DNA of 64,000 nucleotides from ASV31 sp965229765 (GTDB lineage: Bacteria; Pseudomonadota; Alphaproteobacteria; Rhodobacterales; Rhodobacteraceae), in the NCBI GenBank assembly GCA_965229765.1, contig CBDDJT010000003.1, positions 434,001 through 498,000 on the forward strand, read 5' to 3'. Shown piece after piece: positions 25,437 to 34,172 of the stretch; the stretch's first letter is position 1, and each line of letters starts with the position of its first letter. Position numbers and translations under genes: made by a program. Below the pieces are notes generated by a model that was not told where the DNA came from, did no database searches, and saw only the letters and a list, made by a program, of their open reading frames with translations.

Positions 25437-25451
25437 ATACTAACATGTTAG
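25437..25451. promoter_or_regulatory. Fucose-regulon operator, site A
   Basis: ATACTAACATGTTAG contains the perfect palindrome CTAACATGTTAG (25440-25451). It lies between the divergent ABC-ATPase (start 25365) and binding-protein (start 25606) genes. The same 15-mer with one or two changes occurs at 34141-34155 and at 38650-38664, the latter at the start of the GntR gene, which is the likely binder. Confidence 0.7.
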
Positions 25452-25605
25452 AAACTTGACAGGTCACACCGCGGCTGAAATGGTCAGACACATCGCGCCC
25501 CGGCGGGGGCTTTCGGACGAAGGTCCGTTTGTCCGCGCAGGGAGGTGCAAGAGATCTTGGGGCAGCCAGAAAGAGCGTGCGCCAGTCAATCAGGGAGGAA
25601 ATCTG

Positions 25606-27246
25606 GTGAAAGTCGAACTCTACAATTACGCGGTGTCGAACGGGTTGACCCGCCGCGGCCTGCTGAAGGGCGCCGCAAGCGTCGGCGCGATGGCCGCCCT
25701 TGGAAGCGTTGCGCCCGCGCGCATGGCAAGCGCGGCTGCGCATGGCAATGTGCGCGCCGAAATCCTGAAGATCCCCGGCGTGGGCATGGGATCGCCGACC
25801 GATGCCGATTGGCAGAAGGTGGGCGAGATGTGCCTCGGCCCGACAATGGAGCGTGTCGCCGAGGGCGAGTTCGAGGGGGTCGAGCTGACCTTCATGGGGC
25901 TTAACAACCAGAACCTGCACAACTTCCTTTTCCGCGGCTTCCTGAAGCCTTGGGAGGCCTACACCGGCGCCAAGATCAACTGGATCGACCTTGCACAGGC
26001 CGACTACAACGCGCGCCTTCAGCAGTCGATCGCCACAGGCACGGTGGATTTCGACATCATCGAGATGGGCGCCCCGTTCGAGGGCGACACCGCCGGGCGC
26101 GGCCTTCTGGACGAAATGCCCGGCTGGGTGGCCGAGCAGATCGAGGCCGACGATCTGGTGGGCTACCTGCAGCCGCCCGTCGGCACCTGGGACGGCAAGA
26201 CCTACCGCGTGACGATTGACGGCGACTGCCATACCTTCGCCTATCGCAAGGACTATTTCGGCGAGGGCGGCATCGGCGGCGCCGAGGTTCCGAAGACCTG
26301 GCAAGAGGTCAACGCCGTGTCGAAGGCGCTTGTCGGCCAGACCGACCCGCTGACCGGGCTGGACGCGCACGGCTACCTTGACCCGCTGAAGGGCTGGGGC
26401 GGCTTTGGCTTCTACTTCATCGAGAACCGCGCCGCAGCCTATGCCAAGCATCCCGACGATCCGGCATGGCTGTTCGATCCCGACACCATGAAGCCGCGGG
26501 TGAACAACCCGGCCTGGGTGCAGGCGATCCAGGACGTGATGGACCTGATCGACACCCCCGGCGCCTATCCGGCGGACCAGATCAACGCCGATCCCGGCAC
26601 GACCGCGTTCCAGCAGTTCCTGGCCGGCACCGGCTCCATGCTGATGTGGTGGGGTGACGTGGGCTCGAACGCGCGCACCTCGGACACCTCGGTGGTGGGC
26701 GATGTGGTGGGCTTCGGCATCAACCCCGGGTCCGACCGCGTCTACAACAGCCAGACCGGCGCGTGGGAAGAGACCTACAACGAAGCGCCGAACATGGCGT
26801 ATCTTGGCTGGGGCGTCTACGTCACCTCGCGCGTGTCGGGTGACGAGAAACGGCGCAAGGCTGCCTGGTCGGCCGCGGCACATCTGGGCGGCAAGGACCT
26901 GTCGCTGTGGATGTCGGCCTATCCGTCCGGCTTCCAGCCCTACCGCAACTCGCACTTCCAGTACGACGAGTGGGAGGCGGCGGGCTATGACCGTGCCTTT
27001 GTCGAGGATTACCTTGGCTCGAACGCGGACAGCTACAACCACCCGAACGCCGCCATCGAACCCCGCATCCCGGGCATCTTCCAGTACTACTCGGTCGCCG
27101 AGGACGAACTGTCCAAGGGCTTCGCGGGCCAGTACGGCAGTGCTCAGGAAACAGCGGACGCGATCGCCGCTGCGTGGGAGCGGATCACCGACCAGATCGG
27201 CCGCGACAGCCAGATCGCGCTCTACAAGGCGTCGCTGGGGATGTGA
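25606..27246 (+). CDS. ABC sugar-importer substrate-binding protein, Tat-exported
   Basis: Periplasmic solute-binding protein of the CUT1 type, 546 residues, larger than the common 420-450. The GTG start at 25606 follows GGAGGAAA closely. A twin-arginine leader (TRRGLLKGAASVGAMAALG, residues 15-33, with AMASAAA-like cleavage region) predicts Tat export, that is, folding before transport. Later blocks include WEAYTGAKINWIDLAQADYN and a GTGSMLMWWGDVG region typical of sugar receptors. A 12-bp hairpin follows the gene before the permeases. Ligand likely L-fucose or a fucosylated sugar, by context. Confidence 0.88.
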   Translation: MKVELYNYAVSNGLTRRGLLKGAASVGAMAALGSVAPARMASAAAHGNVRAEILKIPGVGMGSPTDADWQKVGEMCLGPTMERVAEGEFEGVELTFMGLNNQNLHNFLFRGFLKPWEAYTGAKINWIDLAQADYNARLQQSIATGTVDFDIIEMGAPFEGDTAGRGLLDEMPGWVAEQIEADDLVGYLQPPVGTWDGKTYRVTIDGDCHTFAYRKDYFGEGGIGGAEVPKTWQEVNAVSKALVGQTDPLTGLDAHGYLDPLKGWGGFGFYFIENRAAAYAKHPDDPAWLFDPDTMKPRVNNPAWVQAIQDVMDLIDTPGAYPADQINADPGTTAFQQFLAGTGSMLMWWGDVGSNARTSDTSVVGDVVGFGINPGSDRVYNSQTGAWEETYNEAPNMAYLGWGVYVTSRVSGDEKRRKAAWSAAAHLGGKDLSLWMSAYPSGFQPYRNSHFQYDEWEAAGYDRAFVEDYLGSNADSYNHPNAAIEPRIPGIFQYYSVAEDELSKGFAGQYGSAQETADAIAAAWERITDQIGRDSQIALYKASLGM

Positions 27247-27273
27247 GCTGCGCGATGCGCTGACATGACGAAC

Positions 27274-27302
27274 CACAGGCCGGGCTTCGCGCCCGGCCTG
27301 TG
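27274..27302 (+). terminator. Intercistronic hairpin after the sugar-binding-protein gene
   Basis: CACAGGCCGGGC (27274-27285) pairs with GCCCGGCCTGTG (27291-27302) over a 5-nt loop, a perfect 12-bp stem with no T-run. It separates the binding-protein gene from the permease genes and probably lowers read-through or protects the upstream mRNA, giving more receptor than permease. Confidence 0.7.
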
Positions 27303-27326
27303 CCTGACAGGGGGCCGGGAACCGCG

Positions 27327-28436
27327 ATGGCATCGACCGAAGGTGATTATCTGCACGTCGTGACAGCCGACGACATCTCGGCCGCGCGCACGCGCTTCGG
27401 CAAGACGATCATCTGGGCCTCGGCGGCTCTGATGGTGCTGGTCGCCCTGCTGCAGTACCTTGACGATCAGGAAGCAATTTCGCTGGGCTTCGAGACATGG
27501 CGGCCCACGCTTTATGCTTTCCTTGTCTGGGCCACCTGCCTGTGCTGGGGTCAGGTCCTGCTATACGGCGAACGCGGCAAGCGGGCGCTTTTCGTGCTGC
27601 CCGCGGCGCTCTTCGTCATCTCGATGGTGATCTTTCCGCTGATTTTCGCGCTGGGGATCGCCTTTTCCAACTGGAACCTGTCGTCGCCCACCGGGCGCGA
27701 ATTCAACGGGCTGGACAATGTCCGCCAGATGTGGGGCGATCCGTTCTTCTGGAACGCCCTGCGCAACATGGTGTGGTACACGCTGGCCATCGTGGTGGAA
27801 TACGCCATCGCGTTTGGTCTTGCGCTGGCGCTCAACGCGCAGATCCGCGCGCGCAAGTTCTTCCGGGTCGCATTCCTGTTGCCGCTGATGCTGTCACCCG
27901 TGGCGGTCAGCTGGATGATCGGCAAGTCGATGCTGGAAATCCGGTTTGGCCCCATCGCGCGGCTTCTGCGCGAACTGGGTGTGGACCGGGTGTCCTTCTT
28001 CGGCAGCCCGGAAATGGCACGCTTCATGATCATGGCGATGGATGCGTGGACGTTCATCCCTTTCATGATGATCATGATACTGGCAGGTCTGCAGGCCATC
28101 CCGAAAGAGTTGCACGAAGCGGCCGAGGTCGACGGCGCACCCGCCTGGCGGCGGTTCTGGGAAATCACGTTTCCGCTGATGCTGCCCGTGTCGATCACCG
28201 CCATCCTGATCCGCATCATCTTCAAGCTGAAGCTGGCGGACATCATCATCAACATCACCGCCGGCGGTCCCGGCGGCGCCACCGATTCCGTCACCAGCTT
28301 CATCTTCCGCGAATACCGGGACCGCTCGAACGTGGGCTACGGCACCCTTCTGGCCATCGTCTACCTTGTCCTGATCGTCGTCGCGATGACGATCCTCATG
28401 AAGCTGGCAGACCGCTGGATGCGACCGAGGTACTGA
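27327..28436 (+). CDS. CUT1 ABC sugar permease 1 (UgpA/MalF-like)
   Basis: Inner-membrane permease, 369 residues. There are about eight hydrophobic segments, two of them (residues 27-45 and 55-75) in an N-terminal extension before the usual six. The EAA loop reads KELHEAAEVDGAPAWRRFWE near residue 258, the contact site for the ATPase. The downstream permease gene starts 1 bp after the stop. It pairs with the 28438-29355 product and the ATPase at 24304-25365. Confidence 0.9.
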   Translation: MASTEGDYLHVVTADDISAARTRFGKTIIWASAALMVLVALLQYLDDQEAISLGFETWRPTLYAFLVWATCLCWGQVLLYGERGKRALFVLPAALFVISMVIFPLIFALGIAFSNWNLSSPTGREFNGLDNVRQMWGDPFFWNALRNMVWYTLAIVVEYAIAFGLALALNAQIRARKFFRVAFLLPLMLSPVAVSWMIGKSMLEIRFGPIARLLRELGVDRVSFFGSPEMARFMIMAMDAWTFIPFMMIMILAGLQAIPKELHEAAEVDGAPAWRRFWEITFPLMLPVSITAILIRIIFKLKLADIIINITAGGPGGATDSVTSFIFREYRDRSNVGYGTLLAIVYLVLIVVAMTILMKLADRWMRPRY

Positions 28437-28437
28437 C

Positions 28438-29355
28438 ATGTCGGAACAGATCTTTCGAGACAGCGACACCGATCGTGCCTTTCGCCCGCGCTGGTTCCTT
28501 GGCCGTGTCGCGATCTACGCGGTCCTGATCCTATGGGCATTCGTCTGCCTTTTCCCGATCTACTGGACGCTGACCACGTCCTTCAAGGCAGCGCCGGACG
28601 TGATGCAGGGCAACCTGATGCCATGGGTGGATTTCCAGCCGAAGATGCTTGGCCTGCGCTCGCTGGGCCTTTCGCCAGAAACGATCTTCACCGAATCCAC
28701 CGTGCGCGCCGAGTTCATGAAGCGGTTCTGGAATTCGGTGATCGTGGCGCTCTGCTCCTCGGGGCTGGCGCTGGTCCTCGGCAGCATGGCAGCCTACGGG
28801 CTCAGCCGGTTCAACTATCGCTTTGGTTTCATGAAGAACTCGGACATCTCGTTCTTCTTTCTCAGCCAGCTGATCCTGCCGCCGGTCGTCCTCGCCCTGC
28901 CCTTCCTGGTGCTCTACAAGGAACTGGCGCTTCTGGACACGCGGATCGGTCTGATCCTGCTTTACACGCTGACAGTCATGCCCATCGTCATCTGGATCAT
29001 GCGCGACCAGTTCAGTTCCATCCCGACCGAACTGGAAGAGGCCGCGCTGGTCGACGGGCTGTCGATCTGGGGCGCATTTGTCACGATCATCCTGCCCATC
29101 GCCCTGCCCGGCATGGTGGCGGCCTTCATCCTTTCGCTGGTGCTGACGTGGAACGAGTATTTCTTCGCCGCGCTCCTGACGTCCACCAATGCCAACACGC
29201 TGCCGGTGATGGTGGCCAGCCAGACCGGATCGCAGGGAATATCGTGGTGGTCGATGGCCGCGCTGTCCTCGGCGGCGATCCTGCCGCTGATCATCGTCGG
29301 CATCCTGCTGGAGAAATACATCATCAAGGGCATGGCCGCCGGCGCGGTGAAATAG
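28438..29355 (+). CDS. CUT1 ABC sugar permease 2 (UgpE/MalG-like)
   Basis: Inner-membrane permease, 305 residues, six TM segments. The family start W..FVCLFPIYWTLTTSFKA near residue 33 and the EAA loop PTELEEAALVDGLSIWGAFV near 193 are clear. It ends IIKGMAAGAVK, as is normal for this subunit. It is the last rightward gene of this transporter; the creatininase-like gene converges on it 20 bp further on. Confidence 0.92.
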   Translation: MSEQIFRDSDTDRAFRPRWFLGRVAIYAVLILWAFVCLFPIYWTLTTSFKAAPDVMQGNLMPWVDFQPKMLGLRSLGLSPETIFTESTVRAEFMKRFWNSVIVALCSSGLALVLGSMAAYGLSRFNYRFGFMKNSDISFFFLSQLILPPVVLALPFLVLYKELALLDTRIGLILLYTLTVMPIVIWIMRDQFSSIPTELEEAALVDGLSIWGAFVTIILPIALPGMVAAFILSLVLTWNEYFFAALLTSTNANTLPVMVASQTGSQGISWWSMAALSSAAILPLIIVGILLEKYIIKGMAAGAVK

Positions 29356-29374
29356 CCGCCCAAGAGCCCAGGGA

Positions 29375-30118
29375 TCAGGCGCCCAGAGCTTGTCTCAGAT
29401 GGGCAAGGATCGCCGAAACACCGCGCTCGCCCAGTTCGGCCGAGGCCTGGGCAGCGGTCGCGGTGTACCATGCGGTGTTCTCGGCCAGCCGGTCCATCTC
29501 GACCACCTCGGGCGCCAGCGCCAGCATCAGCGAGGTTTCACCGACCCCGGCGTGATCGAAGGGATAGGCCGCCGTGATCTCGGGCGTCATCAGCGGATGC
29601 ACGCGCACCCAGTTGAACGGGTCGGTCCCGGCATCATGCTGGGCATAGTAGTCCTGCATCTCGTTGCGGCCCCACCAGCCTTCTCCCCGTTCACGCTCCA
29701 GAAAGCGGAACACGGCCTGCCGCCCGGCAAAGCGAAAGGCAAGATCGGTGGGCATCCCGGCGGCGAAGTTTTCCGTCTGGTGGTGGATCAGCCCGTGGAT
29801 GTTGCGGAAGCCTATGCGCAGAAGCCCCATGAAAAGTTCTTCCGCCACCGGCGCGATGCGCCCGGCGTCCACATGCAGGGTTCCGCTGCCCTCGGGTCCC
29901 GCGACCGCGTGGCTGGCCGCGCCATAGGCAAAAGGCGGCAGGATCACGATGTCCGCTTCGGTCTCCAGCCGGTCCAGCACGCGGGTGACGGCCAGAAGGT
30001 CCATTCCGACGCCCATATGCTCGCCGTGATACTCCATCACCCCGATGGGCAGGACGGCGGGCAGGTTGCGCGCGATGGCGTCGCGGATCTGATAGGGGCG
30101 CATCTGCTCAAAGCGCAT
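29375..30118 (-). CDS. Creatininase-family amidohydrolase-like protein
   Basis: A 247-residue protein of the creatininase/MftE fold, metal-dependent in relatives. The first metal motif PIGVMEYHGEHMGVGMD near residue 24 is intact (E, H, D). The second, normally NGHGGN, is changed to IHHQTEN near 115, so metal binding or chemistry may differ. It is the last gene of a leftward unit BtpA-M42-FGGY-SIS-creatininase. It might cleave a cyclic amide or act on a sugar derivative, but I cannot assign a reaction. Confidence 0.75.
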   Translation of the reverse strand: MRFEQMRPYQIRDAIARNLPAVLPIGVMEYHGEHMGVGMDLLAVTRVLDRLETEADIVILPPFAYGAASHAVAGPEGSGTLHVDAGRIAPVAEELFMGLLRIGFRNIHGLIHHQTENFAAGMPTDLAFRFAGRQAVFRFLERERGEGWWGRNEMQDYYAQHDAGTDPFNWVRVHPLMTPEITAAYPFDHAGVGETSLMLALAPEVVEMDRLAENTAWYTATAAQASAELGERGVSAILAHLRQALGA

Positions 30119-30122
30119 ATGC

Positions 30123-30689
30123 TCACTCCAGATTCGTGTGACGGGCGCGCATCGCCTCGGGCGTGGCGCCCAGCATGTCGCGCAGACGCAGCACCATGAC
30201 CTCGAACAGCAGGAACAGCGCGCCCTCGTAGACCGATCCCATCGGCAGGACCGATCTTGCTCCCGGCCCGGTGTCGCGCGCCATGGTCTGCGCCGGGATC
30301 GTCAGAACCTGCGTCGCCAGCGCGGCGGCTGGCGTGCCCGGTTCCGCCGTCAGGAACAGCACTCCTGCCCCGGCGTCGCGCGCCACGCGCATCAGGGCGG
30401 TGACGGTGGGCAACTCTCCGGGCCCGGCGGACACGAGGAACAGATCGCCCGGCCCCACCGGCGGGCAGGCCATGTCGCCCTGCATCGCCACCCGGCCCCC
30501 CAGGTGGTGCAGGCGCATCGCGAAGCCGCGCATCTGCAACCCCTCGCGCCCGCAGCCGTAAAGAACGACATTGCCCGCCGTGGCGATCGCCTCGCAGGCC
30601 GCCGCCAGTTCCGCCGGGTCGATGCGCGCGGTCACCTCGCCCAGTTCGGCCAGCGCCGTTCCGAACAGCTCGCCGTCAGCCAAGGTCAT
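30123..30689 (-). CDS. SIS-domain protein, phospho-hexuloisomerase-like
   Basis: Sugar isomerase (SIS) fold, 188 residues. NVVLYGCGREGLQMRGFAMR near residue 38 and DLFLVSAGPGELPTV near 83 form the phosphosugar-binding site. Size and order resemble 6-phospho-3-hexuloisomerase. Its start overlaps the end of the FGGY kinase gene by 14 bp. The start at 30689 is preferred because upstream frame residues match nothing. It may isomerise the sugar phosphate made by that kinase. No hexulose-phosphate synthase is nearby. Confidence 0.78.
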   Translation of the reverse strand: MTLADGELFGTALAELGEVTARIDPAELAAACEAIATAGNVVLYGCGREGLQMRGFAMRLHHLGGRVAMQGDMACPPVGPGDLFLVSAGPGELPTVTALMRVARDAGAGVLFLTAEPGTPAAALATQVLTIPAQTMARDTGPGARSVLPMGSVYEGALFLLFEVMVLRLRDMLGATPEAMRARHTNLE

Positions 30690-32163
30690 GGGCGATGCCC
30701 CGCGTCTGGTCGTAGAGCCTGCGGAATAGGGCATAGTGCCGCCCATGATCCGCGCCGCCCGAGGGGTCCACCGTGCGTTGTGCCGGATTCCATGTCTCGA
30801 TTTCGGCGGGGTCCGCAGCACCCACCGCGACGGCCGCAAGGAAGGCATTTCCATAGCTGGCGCCCACGGTCTTTTCACAGACGATCTGCGGCACGCCGCC
30901 GAAATCCGAGGTCGCGCGCAGCCAGACCTCGTTCTTCGTGCCGCCCCCCACCGCAAGGATGCGCGCGGGCACCTGCCCGACCTCTCGGTAGCAGTCGATC
31001 ACATGGGCGGTGCCCATCGCGATGCCTTCCAGAAGCGCGCGGTACATGTCGCCGCGCGTGTGTGTCAGGTTCAGCCCGTAGAACGCGCCCTTGGCCAGCG
31101 GGTCGTGGATCGGCGTCCGCTCTCCCGAGAAATACGGCAGCATCAGCAGCCCGCCCGCGCAGGGCGGCGACGCGGCGGCCTCTTCGGCGAGGGTGGCAAA
31201 GGCCGTCTCGGGGGGAAGCTCCTTCGCGAACTGGTCGCGGAACCAATGGGTCAGCGTGCCGCTTGTGGCCAGCCCCGCCATCGAGGCATGGGCGCCCGGA
31301 AACAGCCAGGGCGCATACCAGAGCCGCGCGTCGCGCACCCGGTCGGCCGTGACCTGGATGATGAAGATGGTCGAACCGTACATCATCATCATGTCGCCTG
31401 CGTGCCGGACGCCGACGCTGACCGCCTCTGCCGCCGCGTCGATGGTGCCGCAGGTGACAGGGGTTCCGGGAAGCAGCCCGGTTTCGGCGGCCGCCGCATC
31501 GGTCACATGGCCCGCGATCTCGGTCGACCACATCAGGCGCGGCAGCCTGTCAGGGCCGACGATGTCGTCGGCCAGATCGGTCGTCCAGTCCTGCGCGGTC
31601 ACGTCGTAGAGCGGGCTGAAATTCGCCGCCGTGTAATGGTCGATGACATGCGCGCCGGTCAGCCGGAACACCACGTGGCTGGTGGACGTAAGGATTTTCG
31701 CCGTCTTTTCAAACAGCTCCGGGTGGTTCCGTTTCAGCCACAGGATCTTTGGCCCCACCGATTGCGAGGTCAGCGCGTTGCCGCACCGCGCAAGGATGCT
31801 GTCGACCCCGATGCGCGCGGTCAGTTCGTCAATCTCGGCCGCCGCGCGGGTATCGACGCCGTACAGCACCCCGTTCATCAGCGGATCGCCCGCCGCGTCC
31901 ACCGGCAGCATACACGGACCGATGGCGCTGGTGGCAACGCAGGCGATGTCGCGGGCGGACACACCGGGCGTGTCGAGGATGGCGCGGGTGATGCGCACCA
32001 CGTCGCCCCACCAGTCCTCGTCGGCGCGGTGCTCGGCCCAGCCGGGGCGGGGCACGATCATCTTGTGGGGATGGCGGGCCTCGGCGAGGATGCGGCCGGT
32101 GTCGTCAACCAGCACGCCCTTGGATTCGAAGGTGCCGATGTCGATGCCAAGCGTGCAGGTCAT
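30676..32163 (-). CDS. FGGY-family carbohydrate kinase, xylulokinase-like
   Basis: ATP-dependent sugar kinase, 495 residues, full family length. The N-terminal LGIDIGTFESKGVLVDDTG, ACVATSAIGPCMLPVD near 78, ACGTIDAAAEAVSVG-like block near 240 and ILAVGGGTKNEVWLRATSDF near 400 are intact. Its start overlaps the M42 gene stop by 4 bp, so translation is coupled. It belongs to the unexplained M42-BtpA-SIS-creatininase unit rather than to the oxidative fucose genes, which need no kinase. The substrate is probably a ketose or polyol. Confidence 0.85.
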   Translation of the reverse strand: MTCTLGIDIGTFESKGVLVDDTGRILAEARHPHKMIVPRPGWAEHRADEDWWGDVVRITRAILDTPGVSARDIACVATSAIGPCMLPVDAAGDPLMNGVLYGVDTRAAAEIDELTARIGVDSILARCGNALTSQSVGPKILWLKRNHPELFEKTAKILTSTSHVVFRLTGAHVIDHYTAANFSPLYDVTAQDWTTDLADDIVGPDRLPRLMWSTEIAGHVTDAAAAETGLLPGTPVTCGTIDAAAEAVSVGVRHAGDMMMMYGSTIFIIQVTADRVRDARLWYAPWLFPGAHASMAGLATSGTLTHWFRDQFAKELPPETAFATLAEEAAASPPCAGGLLMLPYFSGERTPIHDPLAKGAFYGLNLTHTRGDMYRALLEGIAMGTAHVIDCYREVGQVPARILAVGGGTKNEVWLRATSDFGGVPQIVCEKTVGASYGNAFLAAVAVGAADPAEIETWNPAQRTVDPSGGADHGRHYALFRRLYDQTRGIAHDLG

Positions 32164-33263
32164 GGCGTGCCTCCGTCGCGGGAAAGATCGAAGCCGGGAC
32201 CGATGCGCGCCAGCGCCGCGGTCAGCAGATTCGCCAATGCCGTCAGGTCGTTAAGGTCGCACATCTCCAGCGCCGAATGGGTGTAGCGGCAGGGAAAGCC
32301 CACATCGACCGACACCACGCCCTCGCCGACAAGCTGCACATAGGACAGGTCTGTCAGGACGCCCACCTGTGCGCTGCGTTGCAGGGGGATGCCCTCGGCG
32401 CTGGCGGTCTCCTCGATCAGGCGGACAGCGGCGGGATGCGGGATGACGCCGTTGAGCGTGCCGCGCCCGTGGAAGGAATACAGCGACATGCCCGGCCCGC
32501 CGCCCAGCCGCATGTCCCCGCGGGACACCATATCTGGTGTGTCGCAGGCCAGCATCAGGTCGATCTGGATGGCGATGTCGGGGTTCAGGGTCTGGGCGGC
32601 GACCACGGCGCCGCGCAGGTTGAACTCTTCCTGGACCGAGAAGACGAGGTGCACCGTGGGGCCGCCCTGCCGCGCCGCCAGCCCGCGCGCCACCTCGATC
32701 AGGACGGCGCAGCCGGCGCGGTCGTCGACGCTGGTGCCGGCGATGCGGTCGCCCGCCATCTCGATCACGTTGGGGCGGTAGACGACGGGCGTGCCGATGC
32801 GCACACCGGCGGCCTCGACCGCCGCACGGGACCCATGGCCGGTGTCGATCAGAAGGTCCGGGGCCTTGATGACATTGTATTTTTCCTCGGGCGCCGTGGC
32901 ATGGTGGCTCTTGTTGCAGATCACGCCGGGCACGTCGCGGCCCTCTGCCACGCAAAGCGTCACGGCCTGTGCGGCAAGGGCGCGTTCGGGCACGCCTCCC
33001 ATGCGTTCGACCCGGATCAGGCCATCATCCTCGATCCTGCGGACGAAGAATCCCAGCTGGTCCATGTGGGTGAACACCATCACCGACGGCGCGTCCGGGT
33101 CGCCCGGAACCGTCACGATCAGGTTGCCCAGACGGTCGGTTCGGGGCGGTGAAGAAAACGTCGGCATAACGTCGGCAATACGTCGGCGCACGCGATCCTC
33201 GTGCCCCGACAGGCCGGGGATCAGCATGAGGTCGGTCAGGTCCTGTCTGATACGGTCCTTCAT
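32160..33263 (-). CDS. M42-family metallopeptidase-like protein (SgcX/FrvX type)
   Basis: Di-zinc aminopeptidase fold, 367 residues. All five expected ligands are visible: VFTHMDQLGF near 66 (His), TSVDDRAG near 180 (bridging Asp), QEEF near 213 (Glu pair), CDTPD near 243 (Asp) and YTHSALE near 329 (His). Relatives in sugar operons (E. coli sgcX, frvX) sit beside BtpA-family genes as here, and their substrate is unsettled. Oddly, residues about 26-35 (RRRIADVMPT) are encoded by a phased 11-bp repeat also found in two non-coding places. It overlaps both neighbouring genes by 4 bp. Confidence 0.85.
   Translation of the reverse strand: MKDRIRQDLTDLMLIPGLSGHEDRVRRRIADVMPTFSSPPRTDRLGNLIVTVPGDPDAPSVMVFTHMDQLGFFVRRIEDDGLIRVERMGGVPERALAAQAVTLCVAEGRDVPGVICNKSHHATAPEEKYNVIKAPDLLIDTGHGSRAAVEAAGVRIGTPVVYRPNVIEMAGDRIAGTSVDDRAGCAVLIEVARGLAARQGGPTVHLVFSVQEEFNLRGAVVAAQTLNPDIAIQIDLMLACDTPDMVSRGDMRLGGGPGMSLYSFHGRGTLNGVIPHPAAVRLIEETASAEGIPLQRSAQVGVLTDLSYVQLVGEGVVSVDVGFPCRYTHSALEMCDLNDLTALANLLTAALARIGPGFDLSRDGGTP
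33159..33188 (-). repeat. Phased 11-bp repeat, copy 2, inside the M42 gene
   Basis: On the minus strand, CGCCGACG then TGCCGACG twice, at 11-bp spacing (plus-strand CGTCGGC starts at 33159, 33170 and 33181). It lies in frame in the N-terminal coding part of the M42 gene, about 75-105 bp after its start, and is kept open despite the non-triplet period. It matches the copies at 2741-2781 and 60345-60374. Confidence 0.85.
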
Positions 33264-34072
33264 GCGCCACCCCGCGCCGCGCGCACCCGCGCCATGAAAT
33301 CCGCCGCCCGCGCCGGATCGACCGGGTTCCACGTATTGCCGTCGACCTTGAGCGCCGAGCCCACCACGCAGCCATCCGCCACGCGCAGGACATCGGCGAC
33401 GGTGTCGTGCTTGACGCCGGTGTTGGCCATCACCGGCGTGTCGGGCAGGACGGCCTTGACGGCCTCCAGGTCCGATAGCGCCGCCGCCTCTCCGGTGATC
33501 TGGCCAGAGACCAGCACCGCGTCGGGGATGGACGAGAAGACCGCGCTGCGCGCCCTGTCGGGCAGCGGCCGCCGGTCGAGGCTGTCGGCGAACTCGGCGG
33601 ACACGTTGTAGAGCATCAGGCAATCGCGCCGCCCCAGCCGGTCGCGATAGCGCATCGCCTGCCCCGCATCGGGGGTCCATGGCCCCATGTCCGAGGCATA
33701 GGTGCCGGTGAAGATTTCGCGCACGAAGGCCGCGCCGGTGGCGGCGGCCAGCGCGACAGTGGACATGGGGTCCCACAGCACGTTGACGCCAAAGGGCACG
33801 TGGATGTCGTCGCGCAGCCGTCCGATCACATGGGCCATCGTGGCGGTCGAGGCGCGGTCGACGTCGAACTCATAGGGCCGGTCGTTTTCATTTCCGAACA
33901 TCACGGCGTCAAAGCCCGCCGCCTGAAGCGCGGCAAGGTCGGCGCGGGCATCGGCCACCAGCCGTTCGACCCCGCCCGCCGCGTCGTACAGCGGCGCACC
34001 GGGCAGCGCGCCGAGATGCACCATGCCGATCACCGGTCTTGCGGTGCCGAACACCTGCCTGAAGCGTTCCAT
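33260..34072 (-). CDS. BtpA/SgcQ-family TIM-barrel protein
   Basis: A 270-residue protein of the BtpA family. It has the start RPVIGMVHLGALPGAPLYD, GFDAVMFGNENDRPYEFDVD near 53, FGVNVLWDPMSTVALAAATG near 93, and the C-terminal phosphate-type loop GCVVGSALKVDG near 237. The founding cyanobacterial protein was linked to photosystem I, but in heterotrophs the family sits in sugar operons (sgcQ) and probably has an enzymatic TIM-barrel role. It is the first gene of the leftward unit whose promoter holds operator site B. Function unknown. Confidence 0.85.
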   Translation of the reverse strand: MERFRQVFGTARPVIGMVHLGALPGAPLYDAAGGVERLVADARADLAALQAAGFDAVMFGNENDRPYEFDVDRASTATMAHVIGRLRDDIHVPFGVNVLWDPMSTVALAAATGAAFVREIFTGTYASDMGPWTPDAGQAMRYRDRLGRRDCLMLYNVSAEFADSLDRRPLPDRARSAVFSSIPDAVLVSGQITGEAAALSDLEAVKAVLPDTPVMANTGVKHDTVADVLRVADGCVVGSALKVDGNTWNPVDPARAADFMARVRAARGGA

Positions 34073-34140
34073 GCCTTCCCCTTCGATGGCGTTTCGTGGC
34101 CCAGACTAACGCGGAAGTCCTTGGCCCCCAAGCGCCATTC

Positions 34141-34155
34141 ATACTAGCATGTCAG
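34141..34155. promoter_or_regulatory. Fucose-regulon operator, site B
   Basis: ATACTAGCATGTCAG, 12 of 15 or more positions shared with sites A and C. It lies in the 100-bp gap between the divergent BtpA gene (start 34072) and the aldo/keto reductase gene (start 34173), so one bound regulator could control both directions. Confidence 0.68.
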
Positions 34156-34172
34156 TTGGGAGGACCGGGCGC

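Noticed and set aside
30123..30689. Ribulose-monophosphate pathway (hexuloisomerase)
   Set aside because: The SIS protein resembles 6-phospho-3-hexuloisomerase, but no hexulose-phosphate synthase or formaldehyde gene is present.
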